Notes: generated by a model not told the origin, from the sequence alone. A DNA stretch of 64,000 nucleotides from Serratia oryzae (GCF_001976145.1 NZ_MOXD01000013.1:82718-146717), one strand, 5' to 3'. Numbered from the stretch's first letter, positions 1 through 12,615 are shown. A program made the numbers and translations.

Positions 1-570
1 GATCTCCAGATAGAAAGGCGCACTTTTCATAATGGTGTAACGCTCCAGCGCTTCAGCTGGCAAACGGGCAATGGCACGCTCCAGCAACGCTGGTTCATCA
101 ATCATCATCACTTTCGGGAAGCGGATAGCGCGATCCATCTCGTCAACGCTGCGGTATTTCAACGGGATGCCGGTCATTGAGGCTTCGTGGACGGTGTATT
201 TGCCGATATCTCTGTTCGGTGTGTACAGGGTATCGAAGTCAAACGCCTGGAAATGAACACCAAACTCCCGCGACATCTGTTCAAAATAGAGATAATCCTC
301 AAAACCCAGCGTTTCCTGCAAAATGCAGGCACCATCCGCCGCTTGTAGCACCAAGGCACCGTTATAGGTAATACAGAAATCACCACTGCCCTGAATATCT
401 AACTGACGCAGATAGTCTTGCACGCCCACATAGGGCCGCCCGGTAGCTAACACCACATGCACTCCTTGGCTGCGTGCGGCGCTAATTGCCTGCTTTACCG
501 CGGGCGTAATCTGGTGCTGCGGATTAAGCAGAGTACCATCCATATCAATTGCAATCAGTTCAATAGCCAT
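1..570 (-). CDS. yidA: HAD-family sugar phosphatase YidA (partial, C-terminus cut by window edge)
   Basis: The frame is open from the ATG at 570 to the window edge, giving 190 codons. The N-terminus MAIELIAIDMDGTLLNPQ carries HAD motif I (DMDGT) with the nucleophilic Asp and the acid/base Asp two residues later. It is followed by ATGRPY, typical of the Cof/YidA subfamily (motif II region). YidA dephosphorylates sugar phosphates and similar metabolites in the cytosol. The C-terminal HAD motifs III/IV lie outside the window. It is downstream of gyrB in the same direction, separated by a terminator hairpin. Family identity is secure; the exact physiological substrate is not settled for the family. 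Confidence 0.93.
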   Translation of the reverse strand, partial: MAIELIAIDMDGTLLNPQHQITPAVKQAISAARSQGVHVVLATGRPYVGVQDYLRQLDIQGSGDFCITYNGALVLQAADGACILQETLGFEDYLYFEQMSREFGVHFQAFDFDTLYTPNRDIGKYTVHEASMTGIPLKYRSVDEMDRAIRFPKVMMIDEPALLERAIARLPAEALERYTIMKSAPFYLEI

Positions 571-643
571 TAAAGCCTCTCCCAGTGGTTTTTCCTTATG
601 CTAACGCGTTTCAGCTTGCCATATCAGGGCTAAAAACGGCATA

Positions 644-678
644 AAAAAATCCGCGCGAGTTGCCCGGCGCGGATTTTT
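644..678 (-). terminator. Rho-independent terminator after gyrB
   Basis: An inverted repeat AAAATCCGCGC / GCGCGGATTTTT encloses a short loop. A T-run follows when read on the minus strand, 18 bp past the gyrB stop. The A-run on the other side would also let it work in the opposite direction. Confidence 0.8.
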
Positions 679-695
679 AATCACTCATTAACGCG

Positions 696-3128
<2,433 letters not shown>

Positions 3129-4217
3129 TTAGTCCTGTGGTTGAACCTCTATTTTACCCTGTTCCACGCGGAACATCTTGCCCTTTTCACCCATCATGTC
3201 GGTTACTTGTTCAGCGCTGACGGCGCTGACAAAAACCTGAGCCTGGGTGGCTTTCAGGCGATCGGCCAGCAACCGGCGACGGCCGGTGTCCAGCTCGGAG
3301 GCAAAATCATCAATCAGATACAGGCAACGCCGCCCGCTCTGGCGGGTGAGAAACTCACCCTGCGCCAAGCGCAATGCGCACATCAGCAGCTTAAGCTGAC
3401 CGCGCGATAACATATCCTCTACCGGCGTGCCTTCGGCACGAATGCGGAAATCCGCTTTATGCGGCCCCAGCGCGGTATAGGTTAACGCTCTGTCGCGCTC
3501 AAACTGGCGCTCCAGCAGCTCTCCGTAGTCGCTCTCTTTATCCCAGCCGCGCTGGAAAGAGAAACTCAGGGCAAATTCGGGCAAAAACTGCGCGCAGGTC
3601 GCGGTGATATCCGCGGCAATTGCGTCACTGTAGGATGCCCGCCACTCGCTGATGCGTTCGGCCAACGGGATCAGTTCCTGATCCCAGGCGCGAATCTGCG
3701 CATAGCGGCTGACCTGGCGCAGCGCGGCATTGCGCTGCTTCAGTAACCTTTTCAGGTTGCTCCAGGCGGTGAAAAAACCAGGTTCATTGTGAAAACAACC
3801 CCAGTCCAGGAAAGCGCGCCGATATTTCGGCCCGCCGTTTAGCAGAGTAAAACCTTCAGGCGTGATCAACTGCATGGGCAATAGCTGGGCCAGTTCAGCC
3901 ACTTTGTGGCCATCGCTGCCATCAATACGCACTTTGCTGTCACCCTGACGGCTCTTGCTTAATCCTACCGACAACTCGCGCTCTGTGCCTTCGATGATCC
4001 GGCCATGCAGCACAAATTCCGCCTGATCGTGGCGGATCACCCGCCCGGCCTGCAAGCTGCGAAATGCACGACCATGGCCGAGCGTATACACCGCCTCCAA
4101 CACGCTGGTCTTGCCACTGCCGTTGGGCCCCACTAGGAAGTTAAATCCCGAGGCGGGTGCCAGATCGGCAGCTTCAATGTTACGGAAATCTTTAATCAGT
4201 AAGCGCGTTAATGCCAT
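3129..4217 (-). CDS. recF: DNA replication and repair protein RecF
   Basis: A 362-aa SMC-like ATPase that helps RecO and RecR load RecA on gapped DNA during recombination and replication restart. Walker A is visible as [13 protein letters not shown] (about 30-42), the ABC signature as [17 protein letters not shown] (about 270) and Walker B as [12 protein letters not shown] (about 300). The ATG start gives [13 protein letters not shown], matching the E. coli start. Unlike E. coli, where dnaN and recF nearly touch, a 149-bp spacer holding an ERIC-like repeat separates this gene from dnaN, so recF may need its own promoter or depend on read-through across a palindrome. Confidence 0.97.
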   Translation of the reverse strand: MALTRLLIKDFRNIEAADLAPASGFNFLVGPNGSGKTSVLEAVYTLGHGRAFRSLQAGRVIRHDQAEFVLHGRIIEGTERELSVGLSKSRQGDSKVRIDGSDGHKVAELAQLLPMQLITPEGFTLLNGGPKYRRAFLDWGCFHNEPGFFTAWSNLKRLLKQRNAALRQVSRYAQIRAWDQELIPLAERISEWRASYSDAIAADITATCAQFLPEFALSFSFQRGWDKESDYGELLERQFERDRALTYTALGPHKADFRIRAEGTPVEDMLSRGQLKLLMCALRLAQGEFLTRQSGRRCLYLIDDFASELDTGRRRLLADRLKATQAQVFVSAVSAEQVTDMMGEKGKMFRVEQGKIEVQPQD

Positions 4218-4248
4218 GCTGCAGTTATCTTAATCATCACACAATCCA

Positions 4249-4362
4249 GGGCGTTATCGTCGCAGGCCATTTGCGTGCGGCACAGCCACCGGAGCGTACA
4301 CAAAGTACGTAAGGATGGCGAGCACTGCCCAAGCGCAAACGGGCAAGTAGGATAGCCCGATA
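4249..4362. repeat. ERIC-like palindromic intergenic repeat between dnaN and recF
   Basis: About 114 bp. The outer ends match in inverted orientation (GGGCGTTATCG vs GCCCGATAAT), and so do inner arms (GCCATTTGCG vs CGCAAACGGGC). The centre CCGGAGCGTACACAAAGTAC followed by GTAAGGATGGCGAGCACTGC aligns with the ERIC core (GGAGCTTACATAAGTAAGTG... TGAGCGAGGGCAGC) as I remember it. It would be transcribed as a long hairpin in dnaN-recF mRNA. Confidence 0.7.
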
Positions 4363-4366
4363 ATTT

Positions 4367-5467
4367 CTACAGACGCATTGGCATGACGACATAGGCTGCG
4401 GACTTACTGGCACCGTCTTCGATCTGCACGCTGGAGACCGAATCGGTCAGCAACAGACGCACATCTTCACACTTGAGCGCATTCAGCACATCCAGCACGT
4501 AGCTGACGTTGAAACCAATCTCCATCTCGGTGCCGTCATAGCTGACATCGAGGATCTCTTCCGCCTCTTCCTGCTCAGGGTTGTTGGCGGTGATCTTGAG
4601 CTGGTTCTGGCTGACGTATAAACGCACACCGCGGAACTTCTCGTTCGACAGAATGGCCGCACGGGCAAACGCCTGCTTGAGCAGGTCGCAGCCCGCTTCC
4701 AGCGTTTTGTCCGGGTTCTTTGGCAATACGCGGCGATAATCCGGGAAACGGCCATCAACCAGCTTGGAAGTGAAGATAAAATCCCCCACGTGAGCGCGAA
4801 TGTTGTTGCTGCCAATCTGCACCCGCAGCAGCGTATCGCCACCGTCCAACAGGCGCACCAGCTCCATCACCCCTTTACGCGGCACGATCACCGAATGGGT
4901 TGGCAACGGCTGACCAATCGGCATTGAACACACCGCCAGGCGGTGGCCGTCGGTCGCTACGGTGCGCAGATCTTCCCCTTCGGTTTCGAACAGCATGCCG
5001 TTCAGGTAGTAACGCACATCCTGATGCGCCATCGAGAACTGGGTGGCTTCGATCAGGCGTTTCAGCGTCGCCTGCGGCAGGGTGAATTCAACTTCGCTCT
5101 GCCAGTCATCCAGGTTCGGGAAATCCGCAGCAGGCAGAGTAGATAGCGAAAAACGGCTGCGGCCAGAACGCACCAGCATCCGCTCGCCGTCAAGCTGCAC
5201 GGTAATCTCGGCACCTTCCGGCAGGCCACGGCAGATATCAAAAAATTTACGCGCGGGGACGGTGGTCGCGCCCGCCTCATGGGGCTGAGACAGGGCTACG
5301 CGCGCCACCATCTCCATCTCCAGATCGGTGCCTGTCAGCAACAGGGAACCTTCCGTTACCTGCAACAGCAGGTTACCCAGAATCGGCAGCGTCGGGCGGC
5401 CACCCAGTGGGCTGCTCACCTGTTGCAGCGGTTTTAGCAGATGCTCACGTTCAACGATAAATTTCAT
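4367..5467 (-). CDS. dnaN: DNA polymerase III beta sliding clamp
   Basis: A 366-aa ring-forming processivity clamp that tethers polymerase III and many repair proteins to DNA. The start MKFIVEREHLLKPLQQVSSP, the internal repeats of the clamp fold and the end YVVMPMRL are all typical, and the length equals E. coli DnaN. It lies 5 bp after dnaA, so the two are cotranscribed. A repeat-containing spacer follows before recF. Confidence 0.98.
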   Translation of the reverse strand: MKFIVEREHLLKPLQQVSSPLGGRPTLPILGNLLLQVTEGSLLLTGTDLEMEMVARVALSQPHEAGATTVPARKFFDICRGLPEGAEITVQLDGERMLVRSGRSRFSLSTLPAADFPNLDDWQSEVEFTLPQATLKRLIEATQFSMAHQDVRYYLNGMLFETEGEDLRTVATDGHRLAVCSMPIGQPLPTHSVIVPRKGVMELVRLLDGGDTLLRVQIGSNNIRAHVGDFIFTSKLVDGRFPDYRRVLPKNPDKTLEAGCDLLKQAFARAAILSNEKFRGVRLYVSQNQLKITANNPEQEEAEEILDVSYDGTEMEIGFNVSYVLDVLNALKCEDVRLLLTDSVSSVQIEDGASKSAAYVVMPMRL

Positions 5468-5472
5468 ATGCG

Positions 5473-6864
5473 CTATGACGACAATGTTCTGATTAAATTG
5501 GAGAAATCTTCTTTGATGTCGTGACTTTCCTCACGCAGCTGCTCAATCTTGCGGCAGGCGTGCAACACCGTGGTATGGTCGCGGCCACCAAACGCATCGC
5601 CGATTTCTGGCAGGCTGTGGTTGGTGAGCTCTTTTGCCAATGCCATCGCCATTTGGCGCGGGCGGGCAACCGAGCGCGAACGCCGTTTGGACAGCAAGTC
5701 CGCGATTTTGATTTTATAGTACTCCGCCACCGTCTTCTGAATGTTGTCGATGGTCACCAGCTTTTCCTGCAGTGCCAGCAGATCGCGCAGCGCTTCGCGC
5801 ACAAAGTCGATGGTAATGGCACGGCCGGTAAAATTTGCGTTGGCGATCACCCGGTTCAGCGCCCCTTCGAGCTCACGCACGTTGGAACGCAGACGCTTGG
5901 CGATAAAAAACGCCACTTCGCCCGGCAGACGGATATCGTTCTCGTCGGCCTTTTTCATCAGGATCGCCACGCGGGTTTCCAGCTCCGGCGGCTCGATCGC
6001 CACCGTCAGACCCCAGCCGAAGCGGGATTTCAGACGATCCTCCACACCGTTGATCTCTTTTGGATAACGATCCGAGGTCAGGATGATCTGTTGATTGCCT
6101 TCGAGCAGGGCGTTGAAGGTATGGAAAAACTCTTCCTGCGAACGCTCTTTGTTGGCAAAAAACTGGATGTCATCGATCAGCAGCGCATCAACCGAGCGGT
6201 AGTAACGCTTGAACTCTTCAATCGCGTTGTTCTGCAAAGCCTTGACCATGTCCTGCACAAAGCGCTCCGAGTGCATATAAACCACTTTGGCATTGGCTTT
6301 GCGCGCCATGATGCCGTTACCAACCGCATGCAACAAGTGGGTTTTACCCAGGCCGGTGCCGCCATAAAGGAACAGCGGGTTATACGCTCCACCTGGGTTA
6401 TCCGCTACCTGACGGGCAGCAGCGCGCGCCAGCTGGTTGGACTTACCCTCAACGAAGTTATCGAAGGTGTGCTTGGGGTTAACGTTGGAACGGTATGACA
6501 GCTCAGGAGGCGGTGCCGCGTTGTCCCAGCTCGGGCGCGACGGTGCAGCCCGCACCACCGGGGCCACGGGCGCACTGCTGACGCTGGCCGTAGCGGCTTG
6601 ATTAACCGTTTGTGTCAGCGGCTTACTGCCCACTTCAAAACGCAGCAACGGCGCATCCGTGCCGCAGAAATCGTTTAACAGGCCATTGATATTGTTTAAG
6701 TATTTATCGCGAACCCAATCCAGCACAAAACGATTGGGCGCATACAGCGCCAGGGTATTGTCACTCAGTTCCGCCTGCAATGGGCGTATCCACATACTAA
6801 ATTCTGTGGCAGGTAACTCATCCTGCAATCGGGCAAGACACTGCTGCCAAAGCGAAAGTGACAC
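5473..6864 (-). CDS. dnaA: Chromosomal replication initiator DnaA (GTG start)
   Basis: AAA+ initiator that binds DnaA boxes at oriC and melts the origin. The start chosen is GTG at 6864 (protein begins [18 protein letters not shown], 463 aa). It is preceded by GTGGAG 8 bp upstream, and the same GTG and leader sequence are used in E. coli. Domain I (1-90) is followed by a variable linker rich in Ala/Pro/Val. The AAA+ core has Walker [14 protein letters not shown] (about 168) and Walker [10 protein letters not shown] (about 230). Domain IV carries the DnaA signature [15 protein letters not shown] (about 430). It is divergent from rpmH across a 733-bp control region with DnaA boxes, consistent with autoregulation. 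Confidence 0.98.
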   Translation of the reverse strand: MSLSLWQQCLARLQDELPATEFSMWIRPLQAELSDNTLALYAPNRFVLDWVRDKYLNNINGLLNDFCGTDAPLLRFEVGSKPLTQTVNQAATASVSSAPVAPVVRAAPSRPSWDNAAPPPELSYRSNVNPKHTFDNFVEGKSNQLARAAARQVADNPGGAYNPLFLYGGTGLGKTHLLHAVGNGIMARKANAKVVYMHSERFVQDMVKALQNNAIEEFKRYYRSVDALLIDDIQFFANKERSQEEFFHTFNALLEGNQQIILTSDRYPKEINGVEDRLKSRFGWGLTVAIEPPELETRVAILMKKADENDIRLPGEVAFFIAKRLRSNVRELEGALNRVIANANFTGRAITIDFVREALRDLLALQEKLVTIDNIQKTVAEYYKIKIADLLSKRRSRSVARPRQMAMALAKELTNHSLPEIGDAFGGRDHTTVLHACRKIEQLREESHDIKEDFSNLIRTLSS

Positions 6865-6999
6865 GGCGGACTCCACTCGAACAAGATCAATAAAAAGAAA
6901 AGAATCAGGCTACTTTTTTATAACTCATGATTTTTTGACACACGCCCGGCATCGGCCGAAAACCTGTGGGGCATGCGAACCGCCTTTCACGGTTTATGT

Positions 7000-7210
7000 C
7001 CCTGACGATCCCTCATTTGGGATCGCGATCGGAATGAAGGATCATAACGCAATACGCGCAAGAGATCCTCCCCTTCATCACAGATTAGATCCATTTTATC
7101 CACAGCCACTGATGAGCGGCTAGATTTTAACCGGTTATATCCTAACGCCGATGGAATCTGATCCTTTAGCACGCGGCTTTTATGGCATAAGCAAGTTATC
7201 CACGCAGGAT
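7000..7210 (-). promoter_or_regulatory. dnaA control region: DnaA boxes and GATC cluster
   Basis: A perfect DnaA box TTATCCACA lies at 7096-7104 and a one-mismatch box TTATCCACG at 7196-7204. About ten GATC (Dam) sites are spread over 7000-7260, far above chance, including overlapping GGATCC and GATCGCGATC. In E. coli the equivalent region carries dnaA promoters that are repressed by DnaA and sequestered by SeqA on hemimethylated GATC. Autoregulation here is inferred from these sites. Exact dnaA promoters could not be fixed by eye. Confidence 0.75.
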
Positions 7211-7245
7211 CCTGGCGTTAAACTCACAGGATCGCTCCGGGATCC

Positions 7246-7273
7246 TTGCGATTTCACCCCGAGTCCGTATAAT
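7246..7273 (+). promoter_or_regulatory. Candidate upstream sigma-70 promoter toward rpmH
   Basis: TTGCGA (7246-7251), a 16-bp spacer and a perfect TATAAT (7268-7273) face rpmH 325 bp downstream. It would give a long rpmH leader. It sits beside the GATC-rich dnaA control region. Confidence 0.55.
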
Positions 7274-7411
7274 CTTCGCCCTACGTGTGATACCTGGTTC
7301 CTCAACGGTGAGTCATTTGCCAGACAGGATTCTGCGGTGACCACGGGCTGAAGGCGGGATCTTCTCATTCCGCATTTGGCAAGCAACCAGGTAAGGCTAT
7401 GCCCAGCAGAT

Positions 7412-7453
7412 CTCAAGGTGCAGGAAGCTGCGGCGTGAAATATGCAGGGTTGA
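7412..7453. repeat. Possible short ERIC-family remnant
   Basis: The sequence CTCAAGGTGCAGGAAG...CTGCGGCGTGAAATATGCAG resembles the ends of an ERIC-type element with the core missing. A very similar arrangement is seen at 17943-18007 (CTCAGGTTGCAGGAG...CTGCAGCGTGAAGTATGACG). The alignment is short, so this is tentative. Confidence 0.4.
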
Positions 7454-7466
7454 TGCGTGATGCGAA

Positions 7467-7495
7467 TTGACTCAGGACTGTACAATTATTACAAT
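7467..7495 (+). promoter_or_regulatory. Strong sigma-70 promoter of rpmH-rnpA
   Basis: TTGACT (7467-7472), a 17-bp spacer and TACAAT (7490-7495) lie about 100 bp before the rpmH start. This is the best consensus promoter in the 733-bp dnaA-rpmH interval and fits the expected high expression of a ribosomal protein gene. Confidence 0.75.
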
Positions 7496-7585
7496 CCCGC
7501 CTCTTTATATGCGATTGAGGTGTCGGTAGTCTTCACGCCGAGTAGCCAAACGCATTTGACTTCTCAGTAATTCATTTAAGTTTAG

Positions 7586-7738
<153 letters not shown>

Positions 7739-7756
7739 TAAAAGCTAACCCGCTGA

Positions 7757-8116
7757 GTGGTTAAGCTCGCTTTTCCCAGGGAGTTACGTTTGTTAACTCC
7801 CACTCATTTCACTTTCGTCTTCCAGCAGCCACAACGGGCTGGCACGCCGCAAATCACCATCCTCGGCCGCCAAAACCAGCTGGGGCATCCCCGCATCGGT
7901 CTTACCGTCGCCAAAAAACACGTCAAACGCGCGCATGAACGCAACCGGATCAAACGCCTCACCCGCGAAAGCTTCCGTTTACGCCAGCACGAGTTACCGG
8001 CGATGGATTTTGTCGTGGTGGCGAAGAAAGGGATAGCGGATCTGGATAACCGCGCGCTGACGGAAGCTTTGGAAAAATTATGGCGTCGCCACTGTCGCCA
8101 GGCTCCCGCATCCTGA
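7757..8116 (+). CDS. rnpA: Ribonuclease P protein component
   Basis: A 119-aa basic protein subunit of RNase P. It binds the catalytic RNA and helps it trim the 5' leader of tRNA precursors. GTG start ([14 protein letters not shown]), as in E. coli. The RNP motif is visible as [18 protein letters not shown] (about 55-72), the conserved RNA-binding signature. It overlaps the start of yidD by 37 bp, suggesting translational coupling. Confidence 0.98.
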   Translation: MVKLAFPRELRLLTPTHFTFVFQQPQRAGTPQITILGRQNQLGHPRIGLTVAKKHVKRAHERNRIKRLTRESFRLRQHELPAMDFVVVAKKGIADLDNRALTEALEKLWRRHCRQAPAS

Positions 8117-8337
8117 TCGGGCTGGTACGAGCGTATCAGCTCGCAATCAGTCCGCTGCTTGGGCCCCGTTGTCGCTTCCAGCCGACATGCTCTCATTACG
8201 CAATTGAGGCATTAAGCAGGTTTGGCATGTTAAAAGGCAGTTGGTTAACACTGAAACGCGTATTAAAATGCCACCCCTTGAACCCAGGTGGCGATGATCC
8301 CGTGCCGCCGAAAACCGACGATAACAGAGAACACTAA
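8080..8337 (+). CDS. yidD: Membrane protein insertion efficiency factor YidD
   Basis: 85 aa, matching the family (Pfam haemolytic-domain family, small inner-membrane-associated protein). The conserved pattern [16 protein letters not shown], with paired Cys, is present near residue 30, and a [13 protein letters not shown] motif near residue 60. It assists YidC-dependent membrane protein insertion. It begins inside rnpA and ends 2 bp before yidC, so rnpA-yidD-yidC form a tightly coupled unit. Confidence 0.95.
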   Translation: MASPLSPGSRILIGLVRAYQLAISPLLGPRCRFQPTCSHYAIEALSRFGMLKGSWLTLKRVLKCHPLNPGGDDPVPPKTDDNREH

Positions 8338-8339
8338 CG

Positions 8340-9977
8340 ATGGATTCGCAACGCAATCTTTTTCTCATCGCTCTGCTGTTCGTGTCTTTCATGATCTGGC
8401 AGGCTTGGCAAACGGACAACGCTCCGCAACCAGCCGCTCAGACCACGCAACAGACTGCGAACACTGCTACCGGTGATGCTGCCAGCCAGGCTTTGCCAGC
8501 CAGTGGTCAGGGTAAACTGATTACTGTTACTACTGACGTACTGTCGCTGACCATCAACACCCGTGGTGGTGATATCGAACAGGCGAAACTGTTGGCCTAC
8601 CCGGACTCTTTGGGTTCATCGACACCATTCCAGTTGCTGGAAACCACACCGGCGTTTGTCTACCAGGCACAAAGCGGCCTGACGGGCAGAAATGGCCCAG
8701 ATAACCCAGCCAACGGCGAGCGTCCCCTGTTTGAAGCTACGCAAGATACCTTCACACTGGCAGATGGCCAGGATGAGCTGCGTATTCCGCTGACCTTTAC
8801 CGGTAAAGACGGTTCAGTGTTCACCAAGACGTTCGTTCTTAAGCGTAACCACTACGGCGTCGGCGTTGATTACACCATCGTCAACAAAAGTGAAGCCCCT
8901 CTGGAACTGACGCTGTTCGGCCAGCTCAAGCAAAGCATTGAGTTGCCAAAACACCGTGATACCGGCAGCAATAACTTTGCGCTGCACACCTTCCGTGGTG
9001 CGGCTTACTCTTCCAGTGACAATAAATACCAGAAGTATGCGTTCGATAAGGACGAGAGCCTGGATATCACCACGCAGGGTGGCTGGGTTGCCATGCTGCA
9101 GCAGTATTTCGCGACCGCGTGGGTGCCACAGACTCAGGGTAAAAACACCTTCTATACTGCTAAACCTGGCGACAACCTGTTCGCTATCGGCTTTAAGTCG
9201 ACCCCGGTGGTGGTGCAACCGGGTGCGCAGCAGCAACTGAATGCCACCCTGTGGGTTGGCCCTGAGCTGCAGGACAAGATGGCCGAACTGGCACCGCATC
9301 TCGATCTGACCGTGGATTACGGCTGGCTGTGGTTTATTTCCCAGCCGCTGTTCAAACTGCTGAAGTTTATCCATGGCTTTATCGGTAACTGGGGCTTCTC
9401 GATCATCATCATCACCTTCATCGTGCGCGGCATCATGTACCCGCTGACCAAAGCGCAGTACACCTCGATGGCCAAAATGCGCTTGCTGCAGCCAAAACTG
9501 CAGGCGATGCGTGAACGTATCGGTGACGACAAGCAGCGCATGAGCCAAGAAATGATGGCGCTGTACAAAGCAGAGAAAGTGAACCCACTGGGTGGCTGCC
9601 TGCCGTTGATCATCCAGATGCCAATCTTCCTGGCGTTGTACTACATGCTGATGAGCTCGGTGGAACTGCGTCACGCGCCGTTCATTCTGTGGATCCACGA
9701 TCTGTCAGCGCAGGACCCGTACTATATCCTGCCGATCCTGATGGGTGTGACCATGTACTTCATCCAGAAGATGTCACCGACCACCGTGACCGATCCGATG
9801 CAACAGAAGATCATGACCTTCATGCCGGTGATTTTCACCGTGTTCTTCCTGTGGTTCCCGTCTGGTCTGGTGCTGTACTATATCGTCAGTAACCTGGTAA
9901 CCATCCTCCAGCAGCAGATTATTTATCGCGGGCTGGAAAAGCGTGGCTTGCACAGCCGCGAAAAGAAGAAGTCCTAA
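8340..9977 (+). CDS. yidC: Membrane protein insertase YidC
   Basis: 545-aa insertase that integrates proteins into the inner membrane alone or with SecYEG. Seen: an N-terminal TM segment ([18 protein letters not shown]), a large periplasmic beta-domain typical of Gram-negative YidC (about 60-340), then the conserved five-helix core ([20 protein letters not shown] onward) with the hydrophilic-groove Arg in [16 protein letters not shown]. The C-terminus is basic ([16 protein letters not shown]), consistent with ribosome contact. A substrate in this same window, AtpE, is a known YidC client in E. coli. Confidence 0.98.
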   Translation: MDSQRNLFLIALLFVSFMIWQAWQTDNAPQPAAQTTQQTANTATGDAASQALPASGQGKLITVTTDVLSLTINTRGGDIEQAKLLAYPDSLGSSTPFQLLETTPAFVYQAQSGLTGRNGPDNPANGERPLFEATQDTFTLADGQDELRIPLTFTGKDGSVFTKTFVLKRNHYGVGVDYTIVNKSEAPLELTLFGQLKQSIELPKHRDTGSNNFALHTFRGAAYSSSDNKYQKYAFDKDESLDITTQGGWVAMLQQYFATAWVPQTQGKNTFYTAKPGDNLFAIGFKSTPVVVQPGAQQQLNATLWVGPELQDKMAELAPHLDLTVDYGWLWFISQPLFKLLKFIHGFIGNWGFSIIIITFIVRGIMYPLTKAQYTSMAKMRLLQPKLQAMRERIGDDKQRMSQEMMALYKAEKVNPLGGCLPLIIQMPIFLALYYMLMSSVELRHAPFILWIHDLSAQDPYYILPILMGVTMYFIQKMSPTTVTDPMQQKIMTFMPVIFTVFFLWFPSGLVLYYIVSNLVTILQQQIIYRGLEKRGLHSREKKKS

Positions 9978-10020
9978 TGTAGCCAAGGGGTTGCAGTTTG
10001 CGCCCCTTCTGCGAAACTCA

Positions 10021-10045
10021 AAGGCGGTCATTCGACCGCCTTTTT
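10021..10045 (+). terminator. Hairpin/terminator between yidC and mnmE
   Basis: AAGGCGGTC-ATTC-GACCGCCTTTTT forms a 9-bp stem with a T-run, 43 bp after yidC and 26 bp before mnmE. It probably ends most rpmH-yidC transcripts, leaving mnmE to read-through or its own promoter. Confidence 0.8.
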
Positions 10046-10071
10046 GCATATTGTCAGAGAGATAACCCGTT

Positions 10072-11436
10072 ATGAGCACCACCGATACTATCGCTGCCCT
10101 TGCCACCCCGCCGGGACGCGGCGGCGTCGGCATTCTGCGCATTTCTGGCCGCAACGCGAAGGATGTCGCCCATGCGTTGCTCGGCAAACTGCCAAAGCCA
10201 CGCTACGCTGATTACCTGCCATTCCGCGATGCCGCTGGCGCAACGCTCGATCAGGGGATCGCCTTATGGTTCCCTGGCCCGAACTCCTTCACCGGTGAAG
10301 ACGTGCTGGAACTGCAGGGCCACGGTGGGCCGGTGATCCTCGATCTGCTGCTCAAACGCGTGCTGGCACTGCCCGGCGTGCGCATCGCGCGGCCAGGTGA
10401 ATTCTCTGAACGTGCATTTCTCAACGACAAGCTGGATCTGGCGCAGGCTGAAGCGATTGCCGATCTGATCGATGCCAGTTCCGAACAGGCGGCTCGTTCG
10501 GCCATGAATTCGCTGCAGGGTGCGTTTTCCACCCGCATTCACCAACTGGTGGAAGCACTGACTCACCTGCGCATCTATGTAGAAGCGGCAATCGATTTTC
10601 CTGATGAAGAGATCGACTTCCTTTCCGACGGCAAAATCGAAGCGCAGCTTAACGGCGTGATGGACGATCTGAACAACGTGCGTACCGAAGCACGCCAGGG
10701 CAGCCTGCTGCGCGAAGGGATGAAAGTGGTGATTGCCGGGCGGCCCAACGCCGGGAAATCGAGCTTGCTCAATGAACTGGCCGGGCGTGAAGCGGCGATC
10801 GTTACCGACATCGCGGGCACCACGCGCGACGTGCTGCGTGAGCATATTCATATCGACGGCATGCCGCTGCACATTATTGACACCGCAGGCCTGCGCGAAG
10901 CCAGCGATGAAGTGGAGCGCATCGGCATCGAGCGTGCGTGGAATGAGATCGAACAGGCCGACCGCGTGCTGTTTATGGTTGATGGGACCACCACAGCCGC
11001 AACCGAGCCCAGCGAAATCTGGCCGGAGTTTATGGCCCGCCTGCCCAGCAATCTGCCAATTACCGTGGTGCGTAACAAGGCCGACATCACGGGCGAAACG
11101 CTGGGTATTAGCGAAGTGAATGGCCACTCACTTATTCGCCTGTCAGCACGTACCGGCGAAGGGATCGACCTGCTGCGCGAACACCTGAAGCAAAGCATGG
11201 GCTTTACCAGCAATATGGAGGGGGGCTTCCTGGCTCGGCGCCGCCATCTGCAAGCCTTAGAACTGGCCGCCCAGCATCTGGTGCAGGGCAAAGAACAGTT
11301 AGTGAGCGCTTACGCGGGGGAGTTGTTGGCCGAAGAATTACGCTTGGCGCAACAGGCACTGAGCGAGATCACCGGCGAATTCACCTCCGACGATCTATTA
11401 GGGCGTATTTTCTCCAGTTTCTGTATCGGGAAATAA
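10072..11436 (+). CDS. mnmE: tRNA uridine-5-carboxymethylaminomethyl modification GTPase MnmE
   Basis: 454 aa. Works with MnmG (also in this window, 47373-49262) to install the cmnm5 group on U34 of several tRNAs. The N-terminal tetrahydrofolate-binding domain starts [19 protein letters not shown]. The G domain shows G1 [14 protein letters not shown] (about 223), the GTTRD and DTAGLR motifs (G2/G3) and NKAD (G4). The C-terminus is the invariant CIGK with the catalytic-chemistry Cys. No closely following gene; a hairpin at 11464-11487 may mark the transcript end. Confidence 0.98.
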   Translation: MSTTDTIAALATPPGRGGVGILRISGRNAKDVAHALLGKLPKPRYADYLPFRDAAGATLDQGIALWFPGPNSFTGEDVLELQGHGGPVILDLLLKRVLALPGVRIARPGEFSERAFLNDKLDLAQAEAIADLIDASSEQAARSAMNSLQGAFSTRIHQLVEALTHLRIYVEAAIDFPDEEIDFLSDGKIEAQLNGVMDDLNNVRTEARQGSLLREGMKVVIAGRPNAGKSSLLNELAGREAAIVTDIAGTTRDVLREHIHIDGMPLHIIDTAGLREASDEVERIGIERAWNEIEQADRVLFMVDGTTTAATEPSEIWPEFMARLPSNLPITVVRNKADITGETLGISEVNGHSLIRLSARTGEGIDLLREHLKQSMGFTSNMEGGFLARRRHLQALELAAQHLVQGKEQLVSAYAGELLAEELRLAQQALSEITGEFTSDDLLGRIFSSFCIGK

Positions 11437-11463
11437 AGTCAGGTTTGCGGACGGTAACAATAA

Positions 11464-11487
11464 GGTGGTCAACAACCGTTGGCCACC
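11464..11487 (+). terminator. Hairpin downstream of mnmE (weak terminator candidate)
   Basis: GGTGGTCAAC-AACC-GTTGGCCACC is a 10-bp stem with one mismatch, 27 bp after the mnmE stop. No T-run follows, so it may serve as an mRNA 3' stabiliser rather than an intrinsic terminator. The rest of the 317-bp gap to yieE shows no convincing gene. Confidence 0.4.
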
Positions 11488-11753
11488 ACGTTAAGATCTC
11501 AACCGAAGCGCTAGTACATGGAACCGGAAAGCGTCGTTATTGCGTAATCCGCCGCAGCGTCCCAAGGTCTACGCGTTCTGGGCATCTCGGGTTCAAAAGC
11601 AGTTTTGCCGTCAATCTCATTGGTATTTTGCTTATCGAAACACATTTAAAATTCCAATAAATAAGACAATGCTCATACTATTTTTTGATGAAAAAACTTA
11701 ACGTTATGCTTAATCTAGCACTCCGGTTCTTAGCCTTGATCATGGAGTGAATA

Positions 11754-12467
11754 ATGGTTTGTCACTTTATCCGATGGGATACCACCTCGGAGACATTGAA
11801 CACTTATCGGCTATCCAGCGATCTGCTTGAAAAAACGCTAAATTTCTCCATTAAACGCCGCAGGCGTTTCCTGCAAGGCCGGATCCTGCTGGCTGAAATG
11901 ATGTTCTATCTGTATCGCCTGCCCGTTCTGCCCCCCATAACCACCACGCCCACCGGGCGGCCCTACTTTGTCGAACCCCATTTACCCGACTTCAGTTTTG
12001 CTTATGCAGGCAACACGGTGGGCGCATTGCTGAGCCTTGAAGGCAAAGTTGGATTAGATATTGAAGTGATGCGTGCTCGCGGCCGTAATCTGCAACGGCA
12101 ATATCAATCCGTTGCCGAGCAAGCCTGGATCGACGCGCAGGACGATCGGCTAGAGGCTGAAACTCAGCTCTGGAGCATTCGTCAGAGCGTGCTGAAACTT
12201 TCCGGGTTGGGTAACGATGAGCAAAGAACGCTGCATCTGCACCCCTTTTCTGGGCATTTACGCTCCAATACGATGCCGAATGTGCAGGTCATGAGCGACG
12301 CTGGCGAGTACTTGAGCTGGGCCTGCGCACGCTCACCGGGGTTGGATCGTCTGATTTGTTGGCAGTATGACGATCAACGAGGGTTGCAGAAAAGCGCTGA
12401 AATTTCATCGCGTAGCCCATCTCCTTCTCCACACTTTCTGAAACTGAGCAGCCTGACAGCACGATAA
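11754..12467 (+). CDS. yieE: YieE-like member of the 4'-phosphopantetheinyl transferase superfamily
   Basis: 237 aa. The middle part reads like a PPTase fold: GRPYF, then FSFAYAGNTVGALLS, then GLDIEVM (the Mg-binding Asp and Glu of the family). The second signature, normally W-x-x-K-E-x-x-x-K, here reads LWSIRQSVLKLSGLG: Trp and the last Lys are kept, but Lys-Glu has become Arg-Gln. As I recall it, E. coli YieE has RRSVLK at this place, so the loss looks typical of YieE rather than unique. The position just upstream of yieF matches E. coli. ATG start with GGAGTGA upstream. Carrier-protein modification is therefore doubtful; function unknown. Confidence 0.8.
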   Translation: MVCHFIRWDTTSETLNTYRLSSDLLEKTLNFSIKRRRRFLQGRILLAEMMFYLYRLPVLPPITTTPTGRPYFVEPHLPDFSFAYAGNTVGALLSLEGKVGLDIEVMRARGRNLQRQYQSVAEQAWIDAQDDRLEAETQLWSIRQSVLKLSGLGNDEQRTLHLHPFSGHLRSNTMPNVQVMSDAGEYLSWACARSPGLDRLICWQYDDQRGLQKSAEISSRSPSPSPHFLKLSSLTAR

Positions 12468-12615
12468 ACTGGCCCGCTAACGTCCCCTCATGGCTAACTA
12501 TCTGAAGTAAAAGTTTTTAAAAAATAAATTCCTACACTGAATTGTAAAAACAGATAAACATGTAGAATTAGCCTATTATCTGTTGAAAAATTGTCCTACT
12601 ATCTGCCGGCTGTTT

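Noticed and set aside
5521..6498. 325-codon frame antisense to dnaA
   Set aside because: Shadow of dnaA; the dnaA product is complete and unmistakable.
7151..7485. Frames of 66 and 101 codons in the dnaA-rpmH gap
   Set aside because: They cross DnaA boxes and rpmH promoters, have no ribosome binding sites, and no recognisable protein.
11445..11660. 71-codon frame after mnmE
   Set aside because: Begins 8 bp after the mnmE stop over a hairpin, with no ribosome binding site and a composition unlike a real protein.
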